Assembly: GCA_019414245.1 (NCBI GenBank) | Contig: DXMK01000017.1 | Coordinates: 1 to 64,000, forward strand | Reading direction: 5' to 3' | Length of the DNA: 64,000 bases | Source of the DNA: Collinsella sp. | Lineage (GTDB): Bacteria > Actinomycetota > Coriobacteriia > Coriobacteriales > Coriobacteriaceae | Part shown: positions 63,917-64,000 of the stretch, one piece after another | Numbering within the stretch: the first letter of the stretch is position 1 | How the letters are laid out: each line of letters begins with the position of its first letter | Translations under genes and position numbers: made by a program | Notes under the pieces: model-generated | Told to the model about the DNA's origin: nothing | Databases searched by the model: none | The model's input: the letters and a program-made list of their open reading frames with translations, nothing else

Positions 63917-64000
63917 ATTTAAGATGATTCTTTCGGCTTGCACCGAAGATCGGAGCAATGTTATTGCCAAAGGTCAAAGTGTTTGGTCAAGACGCTGCGG
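63906..64000 (+). CDS. Start of an unidentified polysaccharide-cluster gene (cut by window end)
   Basis: An ATG at 63906 opens inside the end of the previous gene (11-base overlap) after GGGGAT and runs to the window edge, giving 31 residues beginning MDDKFKMILSACTEDRSNVI. It is AT-rich like the preceding gene. Too little is visible to name it. Confidence 0.5.
   Translation, partial: MDDKFKMILSACTEDRSNVIAKGQSVWSRRC

Overview
The window looks like a chromosomal segment of a gut Coriobacteriia bacterium, most likely Collinsella or a close relative. This is inferred from the moderately high GC, the glgC/glgD pair, the gene order style and the recurring hairpin repeats; no marker gene here proves it. 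It holds about 46 protein genes, one complete tRNA and the 3' part of another.

Layout. (1) 1-2240: the end of a tRNA-Glu, a lipid-flippase-like membrane protein and a TetR-type regulator. (2) 2243-24237: a GC-rich island, apparently acquired, with an IS3-family transposase scrap at the left end and an IS21-family scrap plus a 69-bp palindromic repeat at the right end. Its minus-strand arm (2353-8040) is a five-gene uptake operon: exported CbiK, a lipoprotein, a solute-binding protein, a permease and an ATPase. A cobalamin riboswitch precedes it. Its plus-strand arm (8259-24038) is a tightly overlapping anaerobic cobalamin operon: cbiF, cbiD, a gutted cbiL, cbiG, cbiH, cbiET, cbiA, cobT, cobU, cobS, a CobU-like/CobC fusion, cbiB, cobD, cbiP, cobO, cbiC and cbiJ. 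(3) 24250-29542: a MacA/MacB-type three-gene efflux operon and an L,D-transpeptidase, all on the minus strand. (4) 29683-40831: housekeeping genes (L-serine dehydratase, metK, gltX, priA, def, fmt, rsmB, an FmdB-type zinc ribbon) separated by unusually large palindromic repeats. (5) 40920-54036: a glycogen cluster on the minus strand, glgB-glgP-glgC-glgD-glgA followed by a GH13-GH77 fusion enzyme. GlgA and GlgB end in long lysine/alanine/threonine tails resembling histone H1. (6) 54368-55854: a HAD phosphatase, thiamine pyrophosphokinase and tRNA-Ala. (7) 56303-64000: the beginning of a surface-polysaccharide cluster: promoter, structured leader, LoaP-type antiterminator, priming sugar transferase, glycosyltransferase, dTDP-rhamnose genes (rfbA, rfbB, rfbCD fusion), an AT-rich polymerase-like membrane protein and a gene cut by the window edge.

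How it works together. The island would give its host de novo corrinoid synthesis from cobalt-sirohydrochlorin and riboswitch-controlled uptake of a corrinoid, cobalt or tetrapyrrole. However, cbiL, needed for C20 methylation, has lost about two thirds of its coding sequence, and the only CbiK carries an export signal. As seen here the pathway therefore has a hole unless cbiL and a cytoplasmic chelatase lie elsewhere. The glycogen genes make ADP-glucose, polymerise, branch, phosphorolyse and debranch/disproportionate. Similar TTGGTAAAACG elements before glgB and before the GH13-GH77 gene suggest a common sugar-responsive repressor.

The strongest candidates for something undescribed are the H1-like tails on two glycogen enzymes and the relic-flanked cobalamin island with its broken cbiL.
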